Shown here in pieces: positions 25,288 to 33,985 of a stretch of DNA of 64,000 bases. Within the stretch, counting starts at the first letter, position 1, and each line of letters opens with the position of its first letter. The position numbers were made by a program, and so were the translations under genes. Location of the stretch: assembly GCA_023703575.1 (NCBI GenBank), contig CP097969.1:1273517-1337516 (forward strand), read 5' to 3'. Source of the DNA: SAR86 cluster bacterium (GTDB lineage: Bacteria > Pseudomonadota > Gammaproteobacteria > Magnimaribacterales > Magnimaribacteraceae). Below the pieces are notes generated by a model that saw only the letters and a program-made list of their open reading frames with translations, did not search any database and was not told the DNA's origin.

Positions 25288-26355
25288 TTAACTCAGGTCA
25301 GCTACAGAGGAAAATTTATCGACAAGCACACATGTTCGTTTGACTAAGCTATCTAGATCAAGTTCTCCAACTCCGGCAATCGCAGTTTGTACTCTTCCTT
25401 GCCACGGAGATGTCCATGATTCCGGTATTGCTCCTATATCTAAGCCTAGTAATCCTCCTACTGTTGCACCTGTGCAGTCAGTATCCCACCCACAACATAT
25501 GGTTTCTCCGATTGCTTCATCAAATGAATCTTGAAATGATAAAAATGCCCACACTACTACTGCTAAATTATTTAAGCTATGAACGGGTGACATATCTCCA
25601 TAATGTTGATGAAGATTAGAGGCAGGTTCATTTTTATATTTAATACCTACTTGAACGGCCTCATAAGCCAAGGAATCTTTTTCTATTAAATCTAATGCTG
25701 CTTTTACCGCCTCTTCTCTTGAAGAAGAAACTGGAACCAATGCACACAATGCAGCGATATAAGCTGAGGCCTCTACAGCACAGGACCTGTGCGATAGCAT
25801 TGCATCTCTTCTTGCTAAGTCTGCAGCTAATTTTGGTTTTCCGGGTAACAACCATCCATACATATCAATCCGGATCTGAGCTCCTATCCAGTCGTTGTAT
25901 TCTCCATCATTTATTTCCTCTAGATCAAAGCTGCGCGGGCCACCAAATTGATAGGCCATATTTGATTTTTCTATGAGCTTTAAATATGAATCTCTTTCTG
26001 CAGTAAATGTGGCTCCGACTGGCAATAAGTTAATCCATGATCTTGCAACATCATCTGTACTTAAATCTAAGCCATACTGCTCCATCATCATCAGGGCCAG
26101 AACGAGATAGGTAATGTCATCATCAACTTCAGCCCTTTCCATCATTCCTAAGCAACATCGTTTATTAGCACCCCTCAGTAATTCATGCTCCATATAGTTG
26201 ACGTAGTTACGAAGAGGAAGTGATCCTGAATCCTGTAAAAAGGTATTTAATCCATGTGGGCCTTCTCTCATAGAAATCATTTCTACAGGTTTTCCTAATA
26301 AGCAACCCGATATTCTCCCCTGCCAAGCTGCTCTAATTCGTTCTTCATGCGTCAT
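25288..26355 (-). CDS. ADP-ribosylglycohydrolase family protein
   Basis: 355 residues. The metal-binding acidic motifs of the DraG/ARH family are present: EVDDDITYLVLALM near 72-85 and GWDTDCTGATVGGLLGL near 285-301. It would remove ADP-ribose from a protein, nucleic acid or small molecule using two Mg2+ ions. With the adjacent ribokinase and nucleoside hydrolase the substrate may be a free ribosyl compound rather than a protein. It begins 13 bases after the deformylase stop, so the three leftward genes form one operon. Confidence 0.85.
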   Translation of the reverse strand: MTHEERIRAAWQGRISGCLLGKPVEMISMREGPHGLNTFLQDSGSLPLRNYVNYMEHELLRGANKRCCLGMMERAEVDDDITYLVLALMMMEQYGLDLSTDDVARSWINLLPVGATFTAERDSYLKLIEKSNMAYQFGGPRSFDLEEINDGEYNDWIGAQIRIDMYGWLLPGKPKLAADLARRDAMLSHRSCAVEASAYIAALCALVPVSSSREEAVKAALDLIEKDSLAYEAVQVGIKYKNEPASNLHQHYGDMSPVHSLNNLAVVVWAFLSFQDSFDEAIGETICCGWDTDCTGATVGGLLGLDIGAIPESWTSPWQGRVQTAIAGVGELDLDSLVKRTCVLVDKFSSVADLS

Positions 26356-26368
26356 AATTTTTCCTCAA

Positions 26369-26917
26369 TCAATCCAAGACTTCTTCTTTTATTTCATCAA
26401 AAACCATTTCTTCCTCAAACATTAAAGTCTTAATATCTTTCATTCTATCTACATAAAGTTTTCCAACTAAATGATCCAACTCATGCTGAAAAACCGTAGC
26501 TAGAAAATCTTCAGCCTCAATAGTTTTTGGTTCTGCATTTTCGTCTAAAAAATCTACTCTGATACTCCTCGGTCTTTCAACAAAACCTCTTAATCCAGGA
26601 ACACTTAGGCAACCTTCCCAAAAACCTTGTTCAGTTTCATCCACCACAGAAACTTTTGGATTAAAGATGACATAAGGCTCACTATCCTCCATGTCTGGAT
26701 ATCTATCTGATTCTTCGGATAACTTTATTACAGCTAATTTTTTTAAAATGCCAATTTGAGGAGCTGCTAATCCAATTCCACCGGCAACTTCTAGAGAGTC
26801 CCACATGTCTTCAAGTAATAATTTTGTTTCTGGACTTTTGATTTCTTCAATAGTGAAATCTTCAGCCTCTTTTCTTAAAAGAGGGTTACCCATTTTTAAT
26901 ATTTCTTTAACGCTCAT
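26369..26917 (-). CDS. def: Peptide deformylase
   Basis: 182 residues. All three motifs are present: GLAAPQIG (about 51-58), EGCLSVPG (about 99-106, metal Cys) and QHELDHL (about 142-148, two metal His and catalytic Glu). It removes the formyl group from nascent proteins. It lacks the usual partner fmt next to it; it stands with the ribose-salvage genes, so it may be a second copy. Confidence 0.92.
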   Translation of the reverse strand: MSVKEILKMGNPLLRKEAEDFTIEEIKSPETKLLLEDMWDSLEVAGGIGLAAPQIGILKKLAVIKLSEESDRYPDMEDSEPYVIFNPKVSVVDETEQGFWEGCLSVPGLRGFVERPRSIRVDFLDENAEPKTIEAEDFLATVFQHELDHLVGKLYVDRMKDIKTLMFEEEMVFDEIKEEVLD

Positions 26918-26993
26918 AAAAATCTACTTTACAAAGTATCTGAGAATAAATCTCATTAGTAATTTTATCTAGAATTTATGTTACTTTTTTTTT

Positions 26994-27233
26994 ATGAATA
27001 ATCCAAAAGTAGTTCAAAAGTTTCCTTACAAAGTTTCCGTCGAGTCTGAAAAAAATTACTGGTGGTGCAGTTGTGGAAAAAGTTCTAAACAACCTTTCTG
27101 CGATGGCTCTCACGAAGGAACTGAATTCTTACCATTGAAAGTAAAACTCGATGAAGAAAAGGATGTTTTTTTCTGCGGATGCAAGATGAGTAAAAATGGC
27201 GCTTTTTGTGACGGAACTCATAAAGATCTTTAA
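26994..27233 (+). CDS. CDGSH iron-sulfur protein with two CDGSH motifs
   Basis: 79 residues with two tandem motifs, CSCGKSSKQPFCDGSH (about 25-40) and CGCKMSKNGAFCDGTH (about 61-76). Each has three Cys and one His to bind a labile [2Fe-2S] cluster (mitoNEET/CDGSH family, bacterial dual-motif type). It is probably an electron or iron-sulfur transfer protein. Single gene between divergent def and convergent oxidoreductase. Confidence 0.92.
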   Translation: MNNPKVVQKFPYKVSVESEKNYWWCSCGKSSKQPFCDGSHEGTEFLPLKVKLDEEKDVFFCGCKMSKNGAFCDGTHKDL

Positions 27234-27235
27234 AC

Positions 27236-28258
27236 TTATTCGGGATCAGCTATTTTAAGAAGTTGCTTGCCTTTATTTTGGCCTGTGTAAAGCCTCAATA
27301 AAGTATCAGGGGCATTCTCGATACCCTCCTGTATATCTTCTTGATAAATAATTTTTCCTTCTTGGACCCATTGCATCAATTCTCCAATTGCCTCAGGGAA
27401 TCTATCCATATAATCCAGTACTATAAATCCCTCCATCCTAGCTCGCTGTATTAATAAAGCAGTATAGTTTGATGGTCCAGGAGCTGGAGTCTCATTATTG
27501 TAGCCTGAGATGGCACCACAAATCGCCACTCGAGCATTTTGGTTTATGCTCAATAGTGCGGTGTTTAGGAATTCTCCTCCAACATTATCAAAAATGACAT
27601 CTATGCCTTCTGGACACAATTCAGGAATAACCTCCTCTAAATTTGCGGTTTTGTAATCTATTGCCGCATCGATTTTGACTTCCTCAGTTAGCCATTTACA
27701 TTTCTCAACTCCGCCAGCAACACCTATAACACGACAGCCTTTTATTTTGGCAATTTGTGCAGCAATAGATCCTGTGGAACCCGCTGCTCCAGATATGAGA
27801 ACAGTATCCCCTTCTTTAGGCTGTCCAACATCCAATAAACCAAAATATGCAGTGAGTCCTGTAATGCCAAAGACGCTTAAAGGTGCTGTGAGAGATGCTC
27901 CTTCTGGAATGACAGTAGCGTTTAAAATACCCTTTCCATCTGAAATGGCGTACTCTTGCCATCCAAAAGTGCCTTGAACTTTATCACCTACAGCATAATT
28001 AGGATGATTTGATTCAATAACTTGGCCTACAGAGCCAGCTCTCATTACCTCTCCAATTGCAACTGGTGGTACATAGCTTTTTCTATCTTCCATCCAACCT
28101 CTTTGAGGAGGATCAAAACTAAGATACAAGTTCTTAATAAGAAACTCTCCATCTTCAATATCTCTTACTTCCTCCTCTTCATAGGAAAAATTATGTTCCC
28201 CAACCATCCCGACTGGTCTGCTAGCTAAGGTCCACTTTCGGTTTCTTAAATTTTTCAT
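27236..28258 (-). CDS. NADP-dependent MDR-family oxidoreductase (curcumin/leukotriene reductase type)
   Basis: 340 residues from the ATG at 28258; a GTG at 28267 overlapping the upstream stop is the alternative. Zinc-independent medium-chain reductase: the coenzyme-binding SGAAGSTGSIAAQIAKIKG is near 157-175, and SFDPPQRGWM near 50 and AICGAISGYN near 247 are typical of the PTGR/curA group. It would reduce the C=C of alpha,beta-unsaturated ketones or aldehydes with NADPH. It overlaps or abuts the esterase gene, suggesting a shared operon. Confidence 0.85.
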   Translation of the reverse strand: MKNLRNRKWTLASRPVGMVGEHNFSYEEEEVRDIEDGEFLIKNLYLSFDPPQRGWMEDRKSYVPPVAIGEVMRAGSVGQVIESNHPNYAVGDKVQGTFGWQEYAISDGKGILNATVIPEGASLTAPLSVFGITGLTAYFGLLDVGQPKEGDTVLISGAAGSTGSIAAQIAKIKGCRVIGVAGGVEKCKWLTEEVKIDAAIDYKTANLEEVIPELCPEGIDVIFDNVGGEFLNTALLSINQNARVAICGAISGYNNETPAPGPSNYTALLIQRARMEGFIVLDYMDRFPEAIGELMQWVQEGKIIYQEDIQEGIENAPDTLLRLYTGQNKGKQLLKIADPE

Positions 28259-28263
28259 ATTAC

Positions 28264-29133
28264 TCACTCAACATTGAAGACGTGTCTTAGCCCTCTGTTA
28301 AATAATGCTCCAGTGATGGTGAAGTGCGTCTCGTCTTCTAAAATCAAACCTTTTAACTTAAGGCTTGGATAATTTCTGCTATTGAGCTTTTCTATCATTT
28401 GCTCTGTATAGTCAGCAGTTCTAGCTTTGGAGAAGATCTCAACCATTACTGGATTCATTTTTTCTAGATAAGGTCCAATAACATCTTCTTCTGCTCCGGA
28501 TGCCATGTATACAATAGCTTCCATATCCTCATTATTTTCAGCATAGCTTTCTTCAAGATCAAAAGTATTGGGATGGCTCCACTCTTGCCAAGGGCTACCA
28601 ATCACATATCTCTTAAAGGCTTTTGGTTGATGAAACAAAGTGTAGAGTCCAAATAAACCACCCATAGAGTCTCCAATATATGTCGTGTCATCAGAAACAT
28701 TAAATCTTTCTGAAACCCAATCCCTTAATTCAGTTGTTAAAAACTTCAGGAACTTATCCGCACCGCCTCCCTTTACTTCCCTGAGAGTCATTTGTTCCAT
28801 TAATTTTTGATTTTCAATATCCTCAACAGGCGTGAATTCGCGAGTTCTATTAGTTACAAACTGCATGAAGTCTGGTTCATCACCTAGCTTGTATTGTATG
28901 CCTATGAAAAGAGCCGGCGGAATTTCTCCACCAAGGTATAACCCGTCGATCGTGTTGATGTAGCCTCCAGCTGAGAGATTACAATCTGTCCCATAAATTA
29001 CTGGCAATGGACCGTCTCCAAATAAAGAAATAATATTGGGATCAGGCTGTTTTACTAGTATCTCGAAAGTTTCTCCAATTATCTCTGATTTAAGTTCATG
29101 TATCTCTACATCGTGAAATTCTAAATGTCTCAT
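28264..29133 (-). CDS. Putative esterase (esterase D / Fes-like alpha/beta hydrolase)
   Basis: 289 residues. The nucleophile elbow is GDSMGGLFG (serine about 142), within a fold resembling the PF00756 esterase group: PVIYGTDC near 46 in place of the usual 'LYxLDG', a basic-acidic GSPWQEW after the third strand, and a late His in EDETHFTI. No signal peptide. Siderophore-ester or acyl-ester hydrolysis is possible. It lies between the GNAT gene (3 bases) and the MDR reductase. Confidence 0.75.
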   Translation of the reverse strand: MRHLEFHDVEIHELKSEIIGETFEILVKQPDPNIISLFGDGPLPVIYGTDCNLSAGGYINTIDGLYLGGEIPPALFIGIQYKLGDEPDFMQFVTNRTREFTPVEDIENQKLMEQMTLREVKGGGADKFLKFLTTELRDWVSERFNVSDDTTYIGDSMGGLFGLYTLFHQPKAFKRYVIGSPWQEWSHPNTFDLEESYAENNEDMEAIVYMASGAEEDVIGPYLEKMNPVMVEIFSKARTADYTEQMIEKLNSRNYPSLKLKGLILEDETHFTITGALFNRGLRHVFNVE

Positions 29134-29136
29134 AAT

Positions 29137-29718
29137 CTACCTCGGGTATCTAATCATGGGGTGAGCTGGGGGTGAATCTCCAATTTCTATCCTCTTAATA
29201 GTCTCAAATCCATGTCTTTCATAAAGGCTCATGTTCATGGGATTGGAAGATTCAAGATATGCAATTTTTCCTTGCTCATCTGCCTTTTTTAAAGATTCCT
29301 TGAGAATTAAAGAACCAATGCCCTGACCTTGTTTTGAAGGATCTAAACCTATAAAAGGTAAATACCAGTGATCTTCTTTAGGGTGACAATCATCAAATTC
29401 ATCGAACATTTGTAAGGCACTTTCCAGCCTATTAGAGGGAATATCTTCAAGCGTTGGTCCGAGCACCTCGGGATCTAAATGGATTCCAGGAGGATGCCAA
29501 ATTGCGCCTCCATAATAATTTTCATCAGTAAAAATAGAATCTGACTCTAGTGCAGGTTTAGAAAAGGCATCCATCCAAAACGCAAAATTCTTTAGAAATT
29601 TATGTGGATCGGGAAAAAACCATCTCAGTAAAGGATCAGCAGCAAACCCTAAAGTGATTGCACTTTTTACCTCTTCAACATTGGATGAATCTGCTTTTAT
29701 AATTTTTGGCGTATCCAT
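29137..29718 (-). CDS. GNAT family N-acetyltransferase
   Basis: 193 residues. The acetyl-CoA binding motif A is IGLDPSKQGQGIGSLIL (about 125-141, Q/RxxGxG/A type), followed by AYLESSNPMNMSLYERHGFE (motif B). The layout with an N-terminal AITLGFAADPLLRWFFPD resembles acetyltransferases near antibiotic or amine N-acetylation genes; the substrate is unknown. Fourth gene of a tight leftward series. Confidence 0.85.
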   Translation of the reverse strand: MDTPKIIKADSSNVEEVKSAITLGFAADPLLRWFFPDPHKFLKNFAFWMDAFSKPALESDSIFTDENYYGGAIWHPPGIHLDPEVLGPTLEDIPSNRLESALQMFDEFDDCHPKEDHWYLPFIGLDPSKQGQGIGSLILKESLKKADEQGKIAYLESSNPMNMSLYERHGFETIKRIEIGDSPPAHPMIRYPR

Positions 29719-29734
29719 TCTCTTCTCCCCATAT

Positions 29735-29929
29735 CTAATTCAAACTTACGATGAGTGTATATAATAAAACTATACCAATCCAGCCCACCCAGAATGTTCT
29801 CGCCAATTGCCTGAGTGGAGGAAGATCCATATATTTATCATCATCTCTATCCTTCGGTCTCTTTGCAAAGTCGTAAATAATGGCAACCCAAAACAAGAGA
29901 AATACGGAATATAAAATTACTGAATACAA
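29735..29929 (-). CDS. Small two-helix membrane protein
   Basis: 64 residues, helices at about 2-20 and 45-63 joined by a charged loop (FAKRPKDRDDDKYMD). No family recognised. It sits 4 bases after the alkaline phosphatase gene and 16 before the GNAT gene, so it is probably part of that operon. Confidence 0.5.
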   Translation of the reverse strand: MYSVILYSVFLLFWVAIIYDFAKRPKDRDDDKYMDLPPLRQLARTFWVGWIGIVLLYTLIVSLN

Positions 29930-29933
29930 TCTC

Positions 29934-31244
29934 CTACCTCCCTAAACAGCTTCCCTTTTTATCATCCAAGTCCAGAGCAGCTAACATGGCATAATAGATA
30001 TCAGTGTTATCAAGCGTTCCTGTGAAGTTTTCTGAGCCTGGTCCGTAAGCATACACTGGAACCGGAACACCAGTATGAGTTCCACTTCCTACAGCAGTGT
30101 TAAAAGAAAACTTAACATCATCTAATGAATTATCTATTGGATTAGCAGGTTCTATCAATAGACCACCTACCTCGTGATCTGAAGTGACTAAAACTAAAGT
30201 ATCTTGTCTTTCCTTTGCAATTTCTAAGGCTAAGTCTACTGCTTCGTCAAAATCTTCCATTTCCCTTATGAGATAATCGAAATCATTGACATGTCCTGCC
30301 CAATCCACTTGAGATCCCTCTGCCATAATGAAAAAACCCTCACATCCTTGATTCATCAATAAGTCAGAGCGTGTGATTGAGTACTGAAGCATTTCTGCTA
30401 AAGAGGGTTCTAGATCGTGATTATCCTTTTTATCTTCATCCCTTAAATGCTCATCAGCAAAAAGTCCTAATACTTGCTTATCAAGAGAATTAGAGATTTC
30501 GGATAATTGATTTTTTTCAGTCAGCACAATATGAGATTCCTTAATCTCATCTAAAAGATTTCGTCCATCCTCCCTTTTTCCGCCCTGTTCTTCTGGTGTA
30601 AAGAAATAACGCCCCCCACCCAGAATAGTTGCGACTCTAGAATCAATCATTTGTGAGCTGATAATATCTGTCTTCCACCTTAAATCTACATGAGCAGCAA
30701 ATGCAGCTGGTGTAGCATGGGTAACCTCGGAGGTGCTGATTAAGGAGCTCACAAATCCGAACTTATCGATTGTTTCAGTTAAATTTTCAAGTTCATTGAG
30801 GTCTTGATCTAATCCAAGTGCACCATTATTTGTTTTGAAACCTGTGCTATAGGCAGTAGCAGAAGATGCAGAGTCAGTGACGGCTGCATTATAGGAATGG
30901 GTTAAAACAATTCCGGAATATGGAAATTTATCCATTGAAATGCGCTCATTAAGACTACCTTTCATCATACGGTATGCTGTTATTTGACTCAGACTCATGC
31001 CGTCTGCAATAAGCAAAATGATATTTTTTGCTTTATTGTCTACGTAAGATAATTCTTTTGGAGAGGCAAATATACCATCTTCAATTTCGGTCACGTACAC
31101 GTCTTTCTCATCGAGCGTTGCAGTGTCAATTGGAAGGTTTTCCATAATATATTTGATAGCAAAAGTTTCCGTTAATTTGAAACCAGTAAAAGAACCTATC
31201 AATAAAGCAACTATTACTAAAAAATACCTATTCTTTAAAATCAT
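29934..31244 (-). CDS. Alkaline phosphatase (PhoA family), exported
   Basis: 436 residues with an N-terminal signal or anchor (5-25). Family motifs are NIILLIADGMSLSQ (metal Asp), AAVTDSASSATAYSTG (nucleophile Ser in DSA), GSQVDWAGHVND (metal ligands), VTSDHEVGG (Asp-His ligands) and GTHTGVPVPV (His ligand). It would release phosphate from monoesters in the periplasm. It follows the SGNH hydrolase gene by one base. Three further phosphoester hydrolases occur in the window, pointing to organic-phosphorus use. Confidence 0.92.
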   Translation of the reverse strand: MILKNRYFLVIVALLIGSFTGFKLTETFAIKYIMENLPIDTATLDEKDVYVTEIEDGIFASPKELSYVDNKAKNIILLIADGMSLSQITAYRMMKGSLNERISMDKFPYSGIVLTHSYNAAVTDSASSATAYSTGFKTNNGALGLDQDLNELENLTETIDKFGFVSSLISTSEVTHATPAAFAAHVDLRWKTDIISSQMIDSRVATILGGGRYFFTPEEQGGKREDGRNLLDEIKESHIVLTEKNQLSEISNSLDKQVLGLFADEHLRDEDKKDNHDLEPSLAEMLQYSITRSDLLMNQGCEGFFIMAEGSQVDWAGHVNDFDYLIREMEDFDEAVDLALEIAKERQDTLVLVTSDHEVGGLLIEPANPIDNSLDDVKFSFNTAVGSGTHTGVPVPVYAYGPGSENFTGTLDNTDIYYAMLAALDLDDKKGSCLGR

Positions 31245-31245
31245 A

Positions 31246-32067
31246 TTATTTTCCTTGATACCTTAAAAGGGTTCTCCATGCAGTTTCTTGTAACTTTCTT
31301 TGATTCTCAATTCCAATTCCGTAATCATAAGAATTATTGACTGGTGATACATTATATATGGAGGAATAAATCACTGCTGCCATCAAATATGTACCTGCCT
31401 TACTCGGATGTCTCTTATCTGGTGTAAAAAGTTCTATTGAAGGATTTTCCTTTTGAGAAAGCTCAAATGCAAGACCCACGGGAAAAACAGCTATATTGTT
31501 TTTATTTCCTGCTGCGATATAGGCTGAAGCAAGTCCTTCTAACATATCCGGCTTATCTTTATAGGCCCATGTCATCAAAAGAGAGGGTTCTACATCGTAT
31601 TCGCGGAGTGTTTTGCTGTGTTGGTCGACATAATAATTAAATAAATCTTTTCTATCTGGATGAACCGGACATTGACTGCAATCCATCATAATTGCTAAAT
31701 CATAATTTTCTGGCTCATACTTTTTATATTTATTTTTTGAAGTGATGGAAAAAGAACCTATCTTTTCATTAGTGACATATGATTCAACATCATGCCATTC
31801 TAAAGAAGAACTGTTGATTGTAATATTTCTAAAGCGATGTCCTTTACCCAGATCTGAATTAGCTTTAACCATGCCAAGAGTGGGCTTATGGACACCATTG
31901 TTATAGTAGAAAAAGCTATTTCCAATGAAAACTACAGACTTTGGATTATCAACTAATGGACTGGTCAATAGTGGTTTCTCTTCGGCAAATAATTTCTCAT
32001 GTGAGATGAGAAAAATAGTGCAAAAAAGTAAGCCTAAATGATAAATTTTCGCTTGCATCTTGCACAT
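31246..32067 (-). CDS. Exported SGNH/GDSL-type hydrolase
   Basis: 273 residues. A signal peptide (about 5-28, cut after LFA) is followed by block I FIGNSFFYYNNG (the usual GDS is GNS, with Ser nucleophile) and the final block DKRHPSKAGTYL with the Asp-x-x-His pair. Such enzymes cleave acyl or acetyl esters on lipids or polysaccharides. It is divergent from the enoyl-CoA hydratase at 32103 and one base ahead of the alkaline phosphatase. Confidence 0.7.
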   Translation of the reverse strand: MCKMQAKIYHLGLLFCTIFLISHEKLFAEEKPLLTSPLVDNPKSVVFIGNSFFYYNNGVHKPTLGMVKANSDLGKGHRFRNITINSSSLEWHDVESYVTNEKIGSFSITSKNKYKKYEPENYDLAIMMDCSQCPVHPDRKDLFNYYVDQHSKTLREYDVEPSLLMTWAYKDKPDMLEGLASAYIAAGNKNNIAVFPVGLAFELSQKENPSIELFTPDKRHPSKAGTYLMAAVIYSSIYNVSPVNNSYDYGIGIENQRKLQETAWRTLLRYQGK

Positions 32068-32102
32068 AGAATAGCAAAGATATAGTTAAGGGGAGAAAAA
32101 CT

Positions 32103-32924
32103 ATGGAAAAAATTGATACAGGAACTGATCACCTAATTTTTGAAAAATCCAATGGTGTTGCATTATTGACAATGAATAGACCGGAGGCCAGAAATGCTAT
32201 GTCTGGAGAGATGAACCAAGCGATGCAAGAAGTACTCGCTGAAGTCGAATTAGATAAAGAAATAAGATGCGTTGTTCTAACTGGAGCTGGAAAAGGTTTC
32301 TGTGCTGGCGGAGATGTAAAAGGCATGGCATCTTCAGGAGATGGAACAGTCGGAGACAACACAATTGACTCAGCTATACACAAGCAGAGAGTTCACCAAA
32401 GAGCAACATCTGGTAAGTTATTTAAAATGCCAAAACCAACAATAGCTGCACTTCCTGGAGCTGCAGCAGGAGCAGGGCTCTCTTATGCTTTAGCATGTGA
32501 TTTACGACTCATGTCTAGTTCAGCAATTATGACTACTGCATTTGCTAAAGTTGGTTTTTCTGGTGACTATGGAGGTTCCTACTTCATGACTCAACTCTTA
32601 GGGTCGGCTAAAGCAAGAGAGCTTTATTACCTATCTGATCGAATCACAGCAGAAGAAGCTCTTAAACTAGGATTGACAAACTGGGTTTGTGAGCCTGATG
32701 CGCTAATGGAAAAAACTATGGAAATTGCCAATCGATTAGCTTCTGGCCCCTCAGTGGCGTATCGATACATGAAAGAAAATTTGAATAGAGCAATGCATGG
32801 AGAAGTAGATGATTGTCTTGATTTAGAGGCAACGCATCACATACATTGTGGTCAAACTGAAGACCATAGAAATGCCACTAAAGCTTTTGTAGAAAAAAAA
32901 GAGCCTGTATTTAAAGGTAGATAA
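32103..32924 (+). CDS. Enoyl-CoA hydratase/isomerase family protein
   Basis: 273 residues, full length for a crotonase. Oxyanion-hole segments are GKGFCAGGDVKGMA (about 62-75) and PGAAAGAGLSYALACDLRLM (118-137). The catalytic Glu of classical hydratases would lie near AKVGFSGDYGGSYFMTQLLG, where Asp rather than Glu is seen; the activity may be isomerase-like or on unusual CoA esters. It has a GGGGAG ribosome site. The alpha/beta hydrolase gene follows after 14 bases, suggesting a two-gene degradative operon. Confidence 0.85.
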   Translation: MEKIDTGTDHLIFEKSNGVALLTMNRPEARNAMSGEMNQAMQEVLAEVELDKEIRCVVLTGAGKGFCAGGDVKGMASSGDGTVGDNTIDSAIHKQRVHQRATSGKLFKMPKPTIAALPGAAAGAGLSYALACDLRLMSSSAIMTTAFAKVGFSGDYGGSYFMTQLLGSAKARELYYLSDRITAEEALKLGLTNWVCEPDALMEKTMEIANRLASGPSVAYRYMKENLNRAMHGEVDDCLDLEATHHIHCGQTEDHRNATKAFVEKKEPVFKGR

Positions 32925-32938
32925 AAGAGGGAGTAACG

Positions 32939-33985
32939 ATGGAAAACAAAATTAAAAATAATTTAAAAATAGATAAAAGAATACGTGCAGTTTTTGGAGA
33001 AGTCGAACTCGGCTCTGTTACATCAAGCCCAGCATCAACTCGTGAAGGAATAATGGCTGATCAGGAAAGTGAGCAAGCAAAACAAGGTCGAGCCATTTTA
33101 GAAATGGTTAATAATGCTTCACATTACAAAGAAGTTGTTCCGCATACAGGTTTAATAACATCGACAAAAGAATTTATTTCAGATCCAGATGGCAATACGA
33201 TCAAAGTCCAATATATTCGACCAGATACAGAAGAAGAATTACCCTGTGTTTATTACATCCATGGGGGAGGTATGATGGTCAGCTCGTGTTTTGATGAATT
33301 ATATTCTGCTTGGGGAAGATGTATTGCTAGGCAAGGCGTTGCAGTAGCGATGGTAGATTTTAGAAATGCCATGTGGGCATCATCGGCTCCTGAAGTTGAG
33401 CCCTATCCTGCTGGATTAAATGATTGTGTATCAGGTCTTAAATGGGTTCATGCTAATTCAAAAGAGCTCAATATAGACAACACCAGAATCATTGTTGCCG
33501 GTGAAAGCGGAGGAGGAAATTTAACCATAGCCACAAGTTTGAAACTCAAACAAGACGGTGATATTGAATTGATTAAAGGTCTATATGCTTTATGTCCCTA
33601 CATAGCAGGACAATGGCCCTTACCGGAAAATCCCTCCTCAGAAGAGAATGAAGGTATTTTACTCTCGCTTCATAGCGAGCATGAATACTCTCACGGCGCC
33701 ATTATTTATGGGATAGAAGCTTATAAAAATAAAGATCCACTAGCTTGGCCCAGTTTCGCAACTGAGGACGATGTAAAAGGTCTTCCCAAAACTTATATTT
33801 TGGTCAATGAGATGGATCCACTCAGAGATGAAGGTGTGAATTTTTATCGTTTACTGAGGGAAGCTGATGTGGATGCGCAGTGCAGACAGGTGATGGGTTC
33901 AGTTCATGGAACAGATATATTTCTTGGCTGCCCTGAAATTAGCGACGAAACCGCACTATCGATTGCGAACTTTGTAAAAAATTAA
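32939..33985 (+). CDS. Alpha/beta hydrolase, hormone-sensitive lipase-like
   Basis: 348 residues. Oxyanion-hole HGGG (IHGGGMM, about 109) and nucleophile elbow AGESGGGN (serine about 189) are the HSL (family IV) signature; the catalytic His is in SVHGTDIF near the end and the Asp in NEMDPLRDEG. Esterase on acyl esters in the cytoplasm. Second gene of a two-gene rightward operon with the crotonase; its stop overlaps that of the convergent channel gene by 4 bases. Confidence 0.88.
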   Translation: MENKIKNNLKIDKRIRAVFGEVELGSVTSSPASTREGIMADQESEQAKQGRAILEMVNNASHYKEVVPHTGLITSTKEFISDPDGNTIKVQYIRPDTEEELPCVYYIHGGGMMVSSCFDELYSAWGRCIARQGVAVAMVDFRNAMWASSAPEVEPYPAGLNDCVSGLKWVHANSKELNIDNTRIIVAGESGGGNLTIATSLKLKQDGDIELIKGLYALCPYIAGQWPLPENPSSEENEGILLSLHSEHEYSHGAIIYGIEAYKNKDPLAWPSFATEDDVKGLPKTYILVNEMDPLRDEGVNFYRLLREADVDAQCRQVMGSVHGTDIFLGCPEISDETALSIANFVKN

